Of a stretch of DNA of 20,415 nucleotides, positions 14,387 through 20,415 are shown in pieces. Positions within the stretch are counted from its first letter, which is position 1, and every line of letters starts with the position of its first letter. Position numbers and translations under genes: made by a program. The notes beneath the pieces were generated by a model. The model worked only from the letters and a program-made list of their open reading frames with translations, did not search any database and was not told the DNA's origin. This DNA comes from CAZMCH01 sp964564735 (lineage in GTDB: Bacteria > Poribacteria > DTPJ01). The stretch is from positions 1 through 20,415 of the forward strand of contig CAZMCH010000076.1 in assembly GCA_964564735.1 (NCBI GenBank). The letters run 5' to 3'.

Positions 14387-16069
14387 ATGCTAAAAGTTGA
14401 TGGCAATCGCATTAATGTTGAAACAAATACTTTGTCTGCAATATTAGAAAATGGAGTAATGCTCTCTTTAATTCGTAAAAGTGACGGGAAAAAGCTCATA
14501 CAATCGAATTCAGATAACGCAATGCCTTTACAGCTTGTTTATTCTGGTGGAGAAGTAGTCCCATTGGGCGGATATGCAAGTGATCAAATTACGTGCCTTT
14601 ATATCAATGATCATCATGCAGAATATCGCTTTAATTCGTGGAACGGCGATGGAGTTATTGATGTCTATGAGGATAGGGAAACAGGCGATCTTGTTATTGA
14701 ACCTAGCGGATATGCCTCAAGACCCGGCTTACGTGGTGTTCGCTGGATGATGAATGGGATCGATAAAGGTTTGAATCTAATTGCACCTTTCTTTCAGGGA
14801 GTCAATCTTCCTCTAGAAAGCCCATTTATTAATAATACATTCTGGGAATGGCCTCATCGATGGGAAGCGGGATTATCTATCCTGCAAGGCAATGATGGTG
14901 GATTCTGGGTTCATTGTCAGGACAACCGCTACCACTACAAAGCCCTACAAGTTGGCACGAAAGATGATCCACAATGTCTTGGATTTGAAACACAGGTTCA
15001 TGGACCTCTTGATGAAAAACTTAGTTCAGGTGGTCTTGCATGGCGAATCAACGTCTATAAAGGCGATTGGCAGAATCCTGCGAGTCAATATCGTAATTGG
15101 CTATGTGATGCCTATAATCTGAATAAGCAAAAACGTCCAGAATGGCTTAAGGATATTCGTTTTGCAATAAGTTGGTGTCCGACAAATCCTGAAATTCTTG
15201 ATGTTTTGGCAGATATAATTAAGCCAGAGAAAGTTTTATTACATATTCCAAATTGGCGAACAGATGGCTATGACGAAAATTATCCTACTTATGAACCGAG
15301 TGAAAAGGGAACTGAATTTATAAAAAAGGCTCAAGGTATGGGATACAGAGCAATGCCTCATTTTAATTCTGTTGACATGGATCCTTCCAATCCAACATAT
15401 AACTATGTTCGTGATTTCCAATATCGCGCTCTTGAAAATAAAAGATTACAGGGATGGACATGGTTTGATGGGAGCGTTAAGCCTGTTCCTGAATCAAATG
15501 CAACAAGATTACAACATCGCGATAAGAAAACTATGATAAAAGTGCATCCGGGATTGAGTATGTGGAGATCAATTCTCACTGAAAATATCCGTTTGGCAGC
15601 AAACAAACTATCATTGGATTTGGCGTTTATTGATGTTACACTTTGCTCATGGAATCTGCATAACAGCCTTGTTGATAATGTATCATCAACGGAAGGCATG
15701 AAACTATTGACAGCAAAGGTTGCAAGCATAAACAATGGTCTTTTAGTCGGTGGAGAAGGCAGAAACGAAATCACGATGCAGGATCAGGGTCTTGCGCAAG
15801 TGCATTTATTCCAAAGCTGGCATCAGAGCATATCATCGCTGGATGTCTTACTAAATACGGGGCTTTGTCCTCTCAATGAATTTTTGTTTGGTCGCTGGTG
15901 TCGTTCTTTTGGCTATGCCAATCTTGGTGGACATTCACCCGATCAGCATGTTCGAATGAAAGTTCATGTTGGGCTTGGTGCAATGCCGACAGTAACAATC
16001 GGATCAGCCAATGAGCTAAAAAATCCAAATGAAGCGGTAAAAGAAATGCTTGATTTGGCAAGAGATTAG
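14387..16069 (+). CDS. DUF6259 glycoside-hydrolase-like protein
   Basis: A 560-residue protein. Residues 1-240 form a beta-rich N-terminal domain (a galactose-mutarotase-like beta sandwich is the likely type), followed from about 255 by a TIM-barrel-like domain (IRFAISWCP, KVLLHIPNW, YRAMPHFNSVDMD, LDLAFIDVTL, GLLVGGEG strands in order). This arrangement matches DUF6259, relatives of retaining alpha-glycosidases. D416 in FIDVT and E457 in GGEGRNE sit at strand ends and are the best candidates for nucleophile and acid/base (inference). No signal peptide is present, so it is probably cytoplasmic. The start ATG 14387 has a perfect AGGAGG six bases upstream. It follows the DUF6785 membrane protein, and its gene ends in a convergent region. 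The substrate is unknown. Confidence 0.75.
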   Translation: MLKVDGNRINVETNTLSAILENGVMLSLIRKSDGKKLIQSNSDNAMPLQLVYSGGEVVPLGGYASDQITCLYINDHHAEYRFNSWNGDGVIDVYEDRETGDLVIEPSGYASRPGLRGVRWMMNGIDKGLNLIAPFFQGVNLPLESPFINNTFWEWPHRWEAGLSILQGNDGGFWVHCQDNRYHYKALQVGTKDDPQCLGFETQVHGPLDEKLSSGGLAWRINVYKGDWQNPASQYRNWLCDAYNLNKQKRPEWLKDIRFAISWCPTNPEILDVLADIIKPEKVLLHIPNWRTDGYDENYPTYEPSEKGTEFIKKAQGMGYRAMPHFNSVDMDPSNPTYNYVRDFQYRALENKRLQGWTWFDGSVKPVPESNATRLQHRDKKTMIKVHPGLSMWRSILTENIRLAANKLSLDLAFIDVTLCSWNLHNSLVDNVSSTEGMKLLTAKVASINNGLLVGGEGRNEITMQDQGLAQVHLFQSWHQSISSLDVLLNTGLCPLNEFLFGRWCRSFGYANLGGHSPDQHVRMKVHVGLGAMPTVTIGSANELKNPNEAVKEMLDLARD

Positions 16070-16100
16070 AATAAATAGGTATTATATTTATTTTTCTCTT
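16070..16100 (+). terminator. Weak AT-rich hairpin after the DUF6259 gene
   Basis: AATAAATA (16070-16077), 7-nt loop and TATTTATT (16085-16092), followed by TTTCTCTT. The stem has only A-T pairs, so termination would be inefficient. Confidence 0.3.
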
Positions 16101-16175
16101 ATAAGTAATCAAGCAAAATTAATTTATGATCTGTGCTAATGGTTGACTGAATTAATTATTAAGCTTATTTTTATA

Positions 16176-16205
16176 GTAGGTACAGGTTTGAAAACTTGTA
16201 CCTAC
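16176..16205. repeat. GTAGGTACAGGTTT palindrome
   Basis: GTAGGTACAGGTTT (16176-16189), GA centre and AAACTTGTACCTAC (16192-16205) pair at 13 of 14 positions. It stands between two convergent genes and could fold in transcripts from either side, but there is no T run next to it. It looks like a dispersed palindromic repeat and not a standard terminator. Confidence 0.7.
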
Positions 16206-16278
16206 ATTTCATAATATCAAAAATTAATTCGGCGAACCATTATTGTATAAGAAATTACATTTTTTGTATTAATCTAAG

Positions 16279-16339
16279 AAGACCCTTCACTTCGTTCAGA
16301 GGATATTTTGTTTTCATTTTGAGCAAAGCGAAAAATCTT
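16279..16339. repeat. Copy 2 of the TCATTTTGAG repeat, as an imperfect inverted pair
   Basis: The right arm (16315-16339) reads CATTTTGAGCAAAGCG then AAAAATCTT and matches the repeat at 2806-2837. The left arm (16279-16303, AAGACCCTTCACTTCGTTCA then GAGGA) is its degenerate inverse. A T run follows on the plus strand (16337-16344), so the pair might also help end plus-strand transcription. Confidence 0.65.
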
Positions 16340-16374
16340 TTTTTGGTAGTATATTGAATGCTATAAAATAGTCT

Positions 16375-16403
16375 AAGGGCATAAATATAATATCTATGCC
16401 CCT
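16375..16403 (-). terminator. Hairpin after rhamnulokinase
   Basis: AAGGGCATAAATA (16375-16387), TAA loop and TATCTATGCCCCT (16391-16403) pair over 13 positions with two mismatches. On the minus strand the hairpin begins ten bases after the kinase stop codon and is followed by TTAGACTATTTTA, a poor T run. It is the likely end of the dehydrogenase-kinase transcript. Confidence 0.5.
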
Positions 16404-16412
16404 GAGAGAAAA

Positions 16413-17906
16413 TTAAAGCCCAACGGTCTTTTCTGCAATTTTCAGATACCTGTCGTAAGCGTCATCCCAACCTGCGTTCATTTCTGGCATGTATGTGATA
16501 ACCTCAAACGACCTTCCGATTAATTCACGTGCCTCTTCTATTGATTTTACATAACCTTTTGCCAATGCTTGCATCATTATATTACCGATTGCGGTTGCCT
16601 CGACGGGTCCAGCAAGGACTTGGCGTTGTGTTGCATCGGCAGTGAATTGACATAGTAATTGATTTTGACATCCACCACCGATGATATGTATTGTGTCAAT
16701 ACGTTTGCCCATTATTTCTTCTAACTTCTCAATTCCCCATCTATATTTTAGGGCAAGGCTTTCTAATGCGCAACGGAGTATAGCTCCCTTTGTTTCTGGA
16801 ACTGTCTGCCCTGTTTCTTTGCAGAAGTTAACTATACGCTGTGGCATGTTTCCATGACTCAAAAACGGCTCATAATTTGGTTCAACTATTGAAACTAAAG
16901 GTTTTGCTTCCTCTGCCATTTTCACCATCTCGCTATATGAAAAACTTTGTCCTTCATCTTCCCAAGTCGCCTTGCATTGCTGAATAAGCCAAAGCCCTGT
17001 TATGTTCTTCAAGAAACGATATGTATTGCCGACTCCGCCTTCGTTTGTAAAGTTGTATTTCAATGAAAGATCATTAATGATAGGCTCTTTAATCTCCATA
17101 CCCATAAGCGACCAAGTTCCTGAGCTTATGTATGCCCATCTATCACCTTTTGCTGGAACTGCCATTACCGCAGAACCTGTATCGTGGCAGGCAGGTGCAA
17201 TGATAGAAACGTCATCAAATCCAAATTCATCTCTCAAAGAAGGAAGCATATAGCCAATTTGCGTCCCTGGTGGAACTATCTCAGGAAGTATATGGAATGG
17301 AAGACCTAGTTTTTCAAACAATGCTTTTGACCAATTTTTTAGTCGTGGATCATAAAATTGCGTTGTTGTTGCTATTGTAAACTCCGATACCTTTTTACCT
17401 GTAAACAGAAAGTTAAAAAGATCAGGCATCATCAGCATTTTGTCAGTAATTTCAAGGATTGGTGATTTTGCCATAGACATAGCAAGCAATTGATATAGAG
17501 TGTTTAACTTCATAAATTGTATGCCTGTAATCTTAAATATCTCTTCTTTGGGAACAATCTTGAATGCTTCTGCCATCATATTGTCAGTGCGTCTGTCACG
17601 ATAATGATATGGATAACCGAGTATTGAATTATCTTTTCCCACAAGCGCATAATCCACGCCCCATGTATCAAAACCGATACCATCTAATTTTGAGCCATAT
17701 TTTTGAACGCATATCTCAAGTGATTTTTTCATTTCTTGAAACATCTGCAAAACGTCCCAATGAAGACTATCAAAAACTTTTACAGGAATATTAAGAAATC
17801 TGTGCATTTCCTCAAGCACTAATTTATCGTCATTCAAAGAGCCAAGAACTGCACGTCCACTTTCTGCCCCCAGATCAAAAGCTATAAACTTTGCATTTCC
17901 TTTCAT
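16413..17906 (-). CDS. rhaB: Rhamnulokinase (FGGY family)
   Basis: This 497-residue FGGY carbohydrate kinase is closest in pattern to rhamnulokinase, which phosphorylates L-rhamnulose at C1. Visible are the phosphate-1 motif DLGAESGR (11-18) and the substrate segment DGIGFDTWGVDYALV. The catalytic base is the aspartate in APACHDTGSAV, followed by YISSGTWSLMG. The adenosine-binding part is HIIGGGCQNQLLCQFTADAT, ending in GPVEATAIGN. The start is ATG 17906, eight bases after GGGAG; a TTG at 17921 lies upstream of that site and is not used. It begins 20 bases after the dehydrogenase stop. Neither rhamnose isomerase (rhaA) nor rhamnulose-1-phosphate aldolase (rhaD) is in the window, so the partner genes are elsewhere or the pathway is different. 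Confidence 0.88.
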   Translation of the reverse strand: MKGNAKFIAFDLGAESGRAVLGSLNDDKLVLEEMHRFLNIPVKVFDSLHWDVLQMFQEMKKSLEICVQKYGSKLDGIGFDTWGVDYALVGKDNSILGYPYHYRDRRTDNMMAEAFKIVPKEEIFKITGIQFMKLNTLYQLLAMSMAKSPILEITDKMLMMPDLFNFLFTGKKVSEFTIATTTQFYDPRLKNWSKALFEKLGLPFHILPEIVPPGTQIGYMLPSLRDEFGFDDVSIIAPACHDTGSAVMAVPAKGDRWAYISSGTWSLMGMEIKEPIINDLSLKYNFTNEGGVGNTYRFLKNITGLWLIQQCKATWEDEGQSFSYSEMVKMAEEAKPLVSIVEPNYEPFLSHGNMPQRIVNFCKETGQTVPETKGAILRCALESLALKYRWGIEKLEEIMGKRIDTIHIIGGGCQNQLLCQFTADATQRQVLAGPVEATAIGNIMMQALAKGYVKSIEEARELIGRSFEVITYMPEMNAGWDDAYDRYLKIAEKTVGL

Positions 17907-17926
17907 ATTCAAATCTCCCAAGAATG

Positions 17927-18949
17927 TTATGCCAATAATTCATATCTTGAAAAGTCAACCGCACCTTGAACGGGTTTTTTTGCAAAAAAATCCTCAAGTG
18001 CTTGTAATGTTGTTGCACCAATAGTGTAATATCCATAATGCCCAGCACCAGAAACATGAGGAGTCAATATAACATTAGTAAGTTTTCTGAAAGGGCTATC
18101 GGGGGGCAATGGTTCAGGTGTTGTTACATCAAGGGCAACTGTTATCCTGCCAGTTTGTGCTTCAGTCAATAGAGCATCGTGATCAACAACGCTACCCCTC
18201 GATGTATTAATAAATATTGCCCCATTTCTTAGCAATTTTAGCTGTTTTTCACCTATCATTTTATCTGTTTGTGGAATAGATGGGGCATGTGAACTAACAA
18301 AGTCTGATTTTGCAAATAACTCATCAAGCTCAACTTTTTTAACACCAAGCCTGCCAGCCTCCCATTCTGAAAGATATGGATCATAAATCAGTATTTCTAC
18401 TCTAAATGGCTTTAATAGCTCAATAACAAGCCTTCCGACTTTGCTTGCAGATATTATACCAACAGTGCTACCCATAAGATACTTTCCATTTGATGGAACA
18501 TCAGGGCTACTCCATGCGGTAGTATTACGAATAACAAGCGCATGATCCATGAGTCTCCGAGAAGCCATTATCATCATCCCAACGGTCGTTTCTGCAACAT
18601 TAAGGGCAATTGCACCGTTAGCACTAAAAACGCAAATATTCTTTGGTTTTATGTATTTTTCTACTACTGCTTCTTTTAGAAATCCTTTAACTGATCCAGC
18701 AGAATGTGATATTATTTTTAACTGATCTGCATTTTCAAAGACCGCTTCGTTTAGATCAGGAGTTCCCCAGCCTGTTACAAGCCCATCAAACCCGCTTATC
18801 TCTTTTGCAACTTGATCTGATGAATAATTATTATTAGTTCCATTTATCTTAACATCAAAAATATCAAGCATTCGCTCAAAAACTTCTTTTTTAAAGACTC
18901 TCTCTGTATGGCTAACTGTCGGTATATAAAGAATTTTGGGTTTGCTCAT
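17927..18949 (-). CDS. D-isomer-specific 2-hydroxyacid dehydrogenase
   Basis: This 340-residue NAD-dependent dehydrogenase of the D-2-hydroxyacid family interconverts 2-hydroxy and 2-oxo acids. The catalytic triad is R251 (INTSRGSVVD), E279 (TTPEPLP) and H298 (TPHVSGAG). D190 after the second Rossmann strand (IYDPY) suggests NAD over NADP. The nucleotide-binding loop is unusual: VGIISASKVGR (163-173) in place of GxGxxG, with serines at the first two glycine positions. The start is ATG 18949, six bases after GGAGGAG; the ATG at 18964 lies upstream of that site. It is the first gene of a two-gene operon with rhamnulokinase, and diverges from a sugar isomerase. It could act on a sugar-acid intermediate, but the substrate is not evident. 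Confidence 0.85.
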   Translation of the reverse strand: MSKPKILYIPTVSHTERVFKKEVFERMLDIFDVKINGTNNNYSSDQVAKEISGFDGLVTGWGTPDLNEAVFENADQLKIISHSAGSVKGFLKEAVVEKYIKPKNICVFSANGAIALNVAETTVGMMIMASRRLMDHALVIRNTTAWSSPDVPSNGKYLMGSTVGIISASKVGRLVIELLKPFRVEILIYDPYLSEWEAGRLGVKKVELDELFAKSDFVSSHAPSIPQTDKMIGEKQLKLLRNGAIFINTSRGSVVDHDALLTEAQTGRITVALDVTTPEPLPPDSPFRKLTNVILTPHVSGAGHYGYYTIGATTLQALEDFFAKKPVQGAVDFSRYELLA

Positions 18950-19002
18950 CGCTAGCTCCTCCATATAAAAAACTTACAACCAATTCAAAATGTTATTAAC
19001 TT

Positions 19003-19032
19003 ATTATATCATCTAAAACAAACTGAAATCAA
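19003..19032 (-). promoter_or_regulatory. Promoter of the dehydrogenase-rhamnulokinase operon
   Basis: On the minus strand, TTGATT (19032-19027), 18-bp spacer, extended -10 TGATATAAT (19011-19003). It leaves a leader of about 45 bases to ATG 18949. Confidence 0.5.
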
Positions 19033-19054
19033 TTGCAAATTCTTTACATATTCA

Positions 19055-19083
19055 TTGACAGAGATAATATACTATGTCATAAT
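19055..19083 (+). promoter_or_regulatory. Strong sigma70-type promoter of the sugar isomerase
   Basis: Perfect -35 TTGACA (19055-19060), 17-bp spacer and -10 CATAAT (19078-19083) preceded by TGT (extended -10). The start site is expected near 19090, giving a leader of about 70 bases. The -10 overlaps an inverted repeat at 19075-19094. Confidence 0.7.
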
Positions 19084-19094
19084 AAATTATCACA
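19075..19094. promoter_or_regulatory. Candidate operator overlapping the -10 box
   Basis: TGTCATAATAAATTATCACA is symmetrical at 16 of 20 positions (half-site TGTnATAAT). It covers the -10 and the expected transcription start of the isomerase promoter, and lies about 45 bp upstream of the divergent -35, which is where a repressor would be expected. It is too long to be a CRP-type site. The regulator is unknown. Confidence 0.4.
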
Positions 19095-19131
19095 ACATAT
19101 AAGACAATGATTTTTATATCTAGTTAATATA

Positions 19132-19145
19132 TGATGAATTCATCA
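19132..19145. promoter_or_regulatory. Perfect 14-bp palindrome upstream of the isomerase ribosome binding site
   Basis: TGATGAATTCATCA is perfectly symmetrical and ends two bases before AAGGAG (19148-19153). It may be a second operator or a small RNA hairpin near the ribosome binding site. Confidence 0.4.
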
Positions 19146-19159
19146 AAAAGGAGAAAAAA

Positions 19160-19960
19160 ATGAAAAAACTAGGTGTTATACATTACAATTTTCCCGGATT
19201 TTCCTTTGCTGATTACCTAAAATATGCAAGCTCAACTGGATATAAATATGTGGAGCTTCAGATAAGCGACGTCTGGAATAATGACATAAGCAATCCAGAA
19301 GCCAAAGCAGAAGAAGTCAGAAAAGAAGTTGAATCGTATGGACTTAAAGTTTCGGCACTTGCAGCGGGAAATGACTTTATAGTGCTTGATCCTGATATTG
19401 TAAAAGCACAGGTGGAAAGAATGAACAGAATTTGCGGATTAACAAGAATCTTAGGAGCAAGTGTAATTCGCACAGAAGGTGGAAGTCCAAAAGAATCAGT
19501 TCCAGAAGATAAATGGATTGAAGCAATGGCAGAATGTCTAGTAAGATGTCTTGATGCTGCGGAAAAAAGCGATGTTAAATTTGCAGTTGATAATCATGGA
19601 TACGCGACAAATGACGGGGATCTTCAGCTTGCGCTTTTTCAAAAAGTCGGCTCAAAACGTGTTGGTGCAAATATGGACACAATGAATTATCGTTGGCGTG
19701 GACATAGCCTTGAAAAGATCGATCATTTTTACGAGATAATTGCACCTTATACATTCCATACACACATGAAAGATGGTAAAGGAAGTCTTGGAGAATATCG
19801 CGGAGCCGCTTTGGGTGAAGGTGAAATTCATCTTGCCTATGCAGTAGAATGTCTTAAAAAAGCAGGTTATGATGGTGTATGGTGTTCCGAATATGAAGGA
19901 AGCGAAGGCTCAGATATTGGATACCGAAAATGCTATGAATGGATGAATGCGAATATATAA
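19160..19960 (+). CDS. Sugar phosphate isomerase/epimerase (xylose isomerase-like TIM barrel)
   Basis: This 266-residue protein is of the AP-endonuclease-2 / xylose-isomerase-like TIM barrel family. The usual metal and substrate residues are in order: E106 (IRTEGGSP), the 144-146 DNH segment (FAVDNHGYAT), D173 (GANMDTMNY), H200 and H202 (FHTHMKDG) and E244 (CSEYEG). These fit a divalent-metal-dependent sugar isomerase or epimerase such as tagatose or allulose 3-epimerase, or a hydroxypyruvate-isomerase-like enzyme. The start ATG 19160 has AAGGAG six bases upstream. It is cytoplasmic with no signal peptide. It is divergent from the dehydrogenase-rhamnulokinase pair over 210 bp, so all three may serve one pathway. 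The exact substrate cannot be named. Confidence 0.85.
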   Translation: MKKLGVIHYNFPGFSFADYLKYASSTGYKYVELQISDVWNNDISNPEAKAEEVRKEVESYGLKVSALAAGNDFIVLDPDIVKAQVERMNRICGLTRILGASVIRTEGGSPKESVPEDKWIEAMAECLVRCLDAAEKSDVKFAVDNHGYATNDGDLQLALFQKVGSKRVGANMDTMNYRWRGHSLEKIDHFYEIIAPYTFHTHMKDGKGSLGEYRGAALGEGEIHLAYAVECLKKAGYDGVWCSEYEGSEGSDIGYRKCYEWMNANI

Positions 19961-20012
19961 TATTCTCTGACATCTACAAATAGTTTATAGAATTAATTAC
20001 TATGTTTGCTTT

Positions 20013-20102
20013 ACCACAGATGGACACAGATAAAAACTGATGTCTAGGCTTATGAAATAATGGGCATATAAGCATATTTTACTATCTGTATTTATCTGTG
20101 GT
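20013..20102. repeat. Inverted CCACAGAT..ACAGATA repeats with no gene between
   Basis: ACCACAGATGGACACAGATA (20013-20032) and its inverse at 20083-20102 match at 17 of 20 positions and enclose 50 bases without an ORF. The design (CACAGA-rich inverted ends) parallels the repeats around the GxxExxY gene at 6157-6601, so this may be a solo or deleted copy of a similar element. Confidence 0.65.
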
Positions 20103-20152
20103 TTCAGAAATATATATAAAAATTAATCATTCTATCGAATGCAGACTGTGTT

Positions 20153-20177
20153 AAAATCCTTTTTATATAGGGATTTT
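20153..20177. repeat. Short AAAATCC/GGATTTT hairpin
   Basis: AAAATCC (20153-20159) and GGATTTT (20171-20177) enclose an 11-base loop. The plus strand then runs through TTTTTTCGATTTTTT (20184-20198). It could be a late terminator for the isomerase transcript but is 190 bases away. Confidence 0.3.
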
Positions 20178-20323
20178 CAGACATTTTTTCGATTTTTTGA
20201 TACATAGTTTTTTTGTATCATTCTTTTTTGGAAACGGCATAATTCGGTGAAGCACTACTGCTTGACCAGATTAATTTTTTTAGGAATAGAAAGCAGATTA
20301 AGCGGATTGATGTTGATTTAGTT

Positions 20324-20402
20324 CGTAATGAGTGATACATGATACTTAATGTGCTATGAATTATGCGTAATACGTCTTACGTTTCACGCATTACATTTTA
20401 CG
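20324..20402. repeat. ATTACGCAT-type imperfect repeat tract
   Basis: The motif TACG or CGTA recurs: CGTAATG at 20324-20330, ATGCGTAATACG at 20363-20374, CTTACGTTTCACGCATTAC at 20376-20394 and TTTTACG at 20396-20402. GTAATACGT (20367-20375) and ACGCATTAC (20386-20394) pair at 8 of 9 positions around a 10-base loop. The rest of 19961-20415 holds no gene that I can see. Confidence 0.55.
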
Positions 20403-20415
20403 ATTTTTCTATCCG

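Noticed and set aside
19075..19094. CRP site
   Set aside because: The half-sites are separated by more than the 6 bp of the TGTGA-N6-TCACA consensus.
1..20415. CRISPR array, tRNA or rRNA genes
   Set aside because: No regularly spaced direct repeats, tRNA cloverleaf or rRNA sequence was recognised on either strand.

Overview
This is a draft-quality chromosomal fragment from an AT-rich bacterium: there is a 10-N scaffold gap at 2561-2570, standard genetic code, and mostly AGGAG-type ribosome binding sites. The gene mix suggests an uncultivated, saccharolytic heterotroph of the kind found in Armatimonadota, Planctomycetota or related metagenomic lineages. That mix includes a GH127 arabinofuranosidase, a SelA-like PLP enzyme, DUF6785/DUF6784 and DUF6259 proteins, a kelch protein and a GxxExxY gene. 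I cannot place the organism more precisely from this window. No tRNA, rRNA, CRISPR array or intact transposase was seen.

Layout. (1) 1-3978, minus strand: a sugar-related operon reading SelA-like PLP enzyme, then a GH127 beta-L-arabinofuranosidase-like protein (interrupted by the gap), then a secreted kelch-repeat protein that runs off the left edge and has a broken 5' end. A promoter sits at 4037-4065. (2) 3979-4669: divergent intergenic region with two hairpins, a possible 35-residue ORF and the rtcB promoter. (3) 4670-6133: RNA ligase RtcB. (4) 6157-6601: a 445-bp unit made of a frameshifted GxxExxY (PD-(D/E)XK nuclease-like) gene between 23-bp inverted repeats. (5) 6655-10849: a compact plus-strand run of seryl-tRNA synthetase, methyltransferase, a DUF2007-like two-domain protein and pyruvate kinase. 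(6) 10937-16069: a GT-C (GT39/PMT-like) glycosyltransferase, a DUF6785/DUF6784 polytopic membrane protein and a DUF6259 glycoside-hydrolase-like protein. (7) 16070-16412: convergent intergenic region with hairpins. (8) 16413-18949, minus strand: a D-2-hydroxyacid dehydrogenase followed by rhamnulokinase, divergent from (9) 19160-19960, a TIM-barrel sugar phosphate isomerase/epimerase. (10) 19961-20415: gene-free tail with two more repeat elements.

How the genes fit together. The outer parts serve sugar breakdown: arabinofuranoside cleavage, an amino-sugar-acid-type lyase, and sugar kinase, dehydrogenase and isomerase steps. The middle carries housekeeping functions (RNA repair, serine charging, end of glycolysis). 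The GT-C, DUF6785 and DUF6259 trio may form an uncharacterised envelope glycan synthesis or uptake module.

The most striking non-genic feature is that many spacers hold a palindromic element, and most of these differ from one another. They are a nested double hairpin (864-918), two copies of a TCATTTTGAG-type repeat (2806 and 16279-16339), a GGCAAC palindrome (4226), the GxxExxY terminal repeats (6157/6579), a GTAGGTAC hairpin (16176), an empty CCACAGAT inverted repeat (20013-20102) and an ATTACGCAT-type tail (20324-20402).
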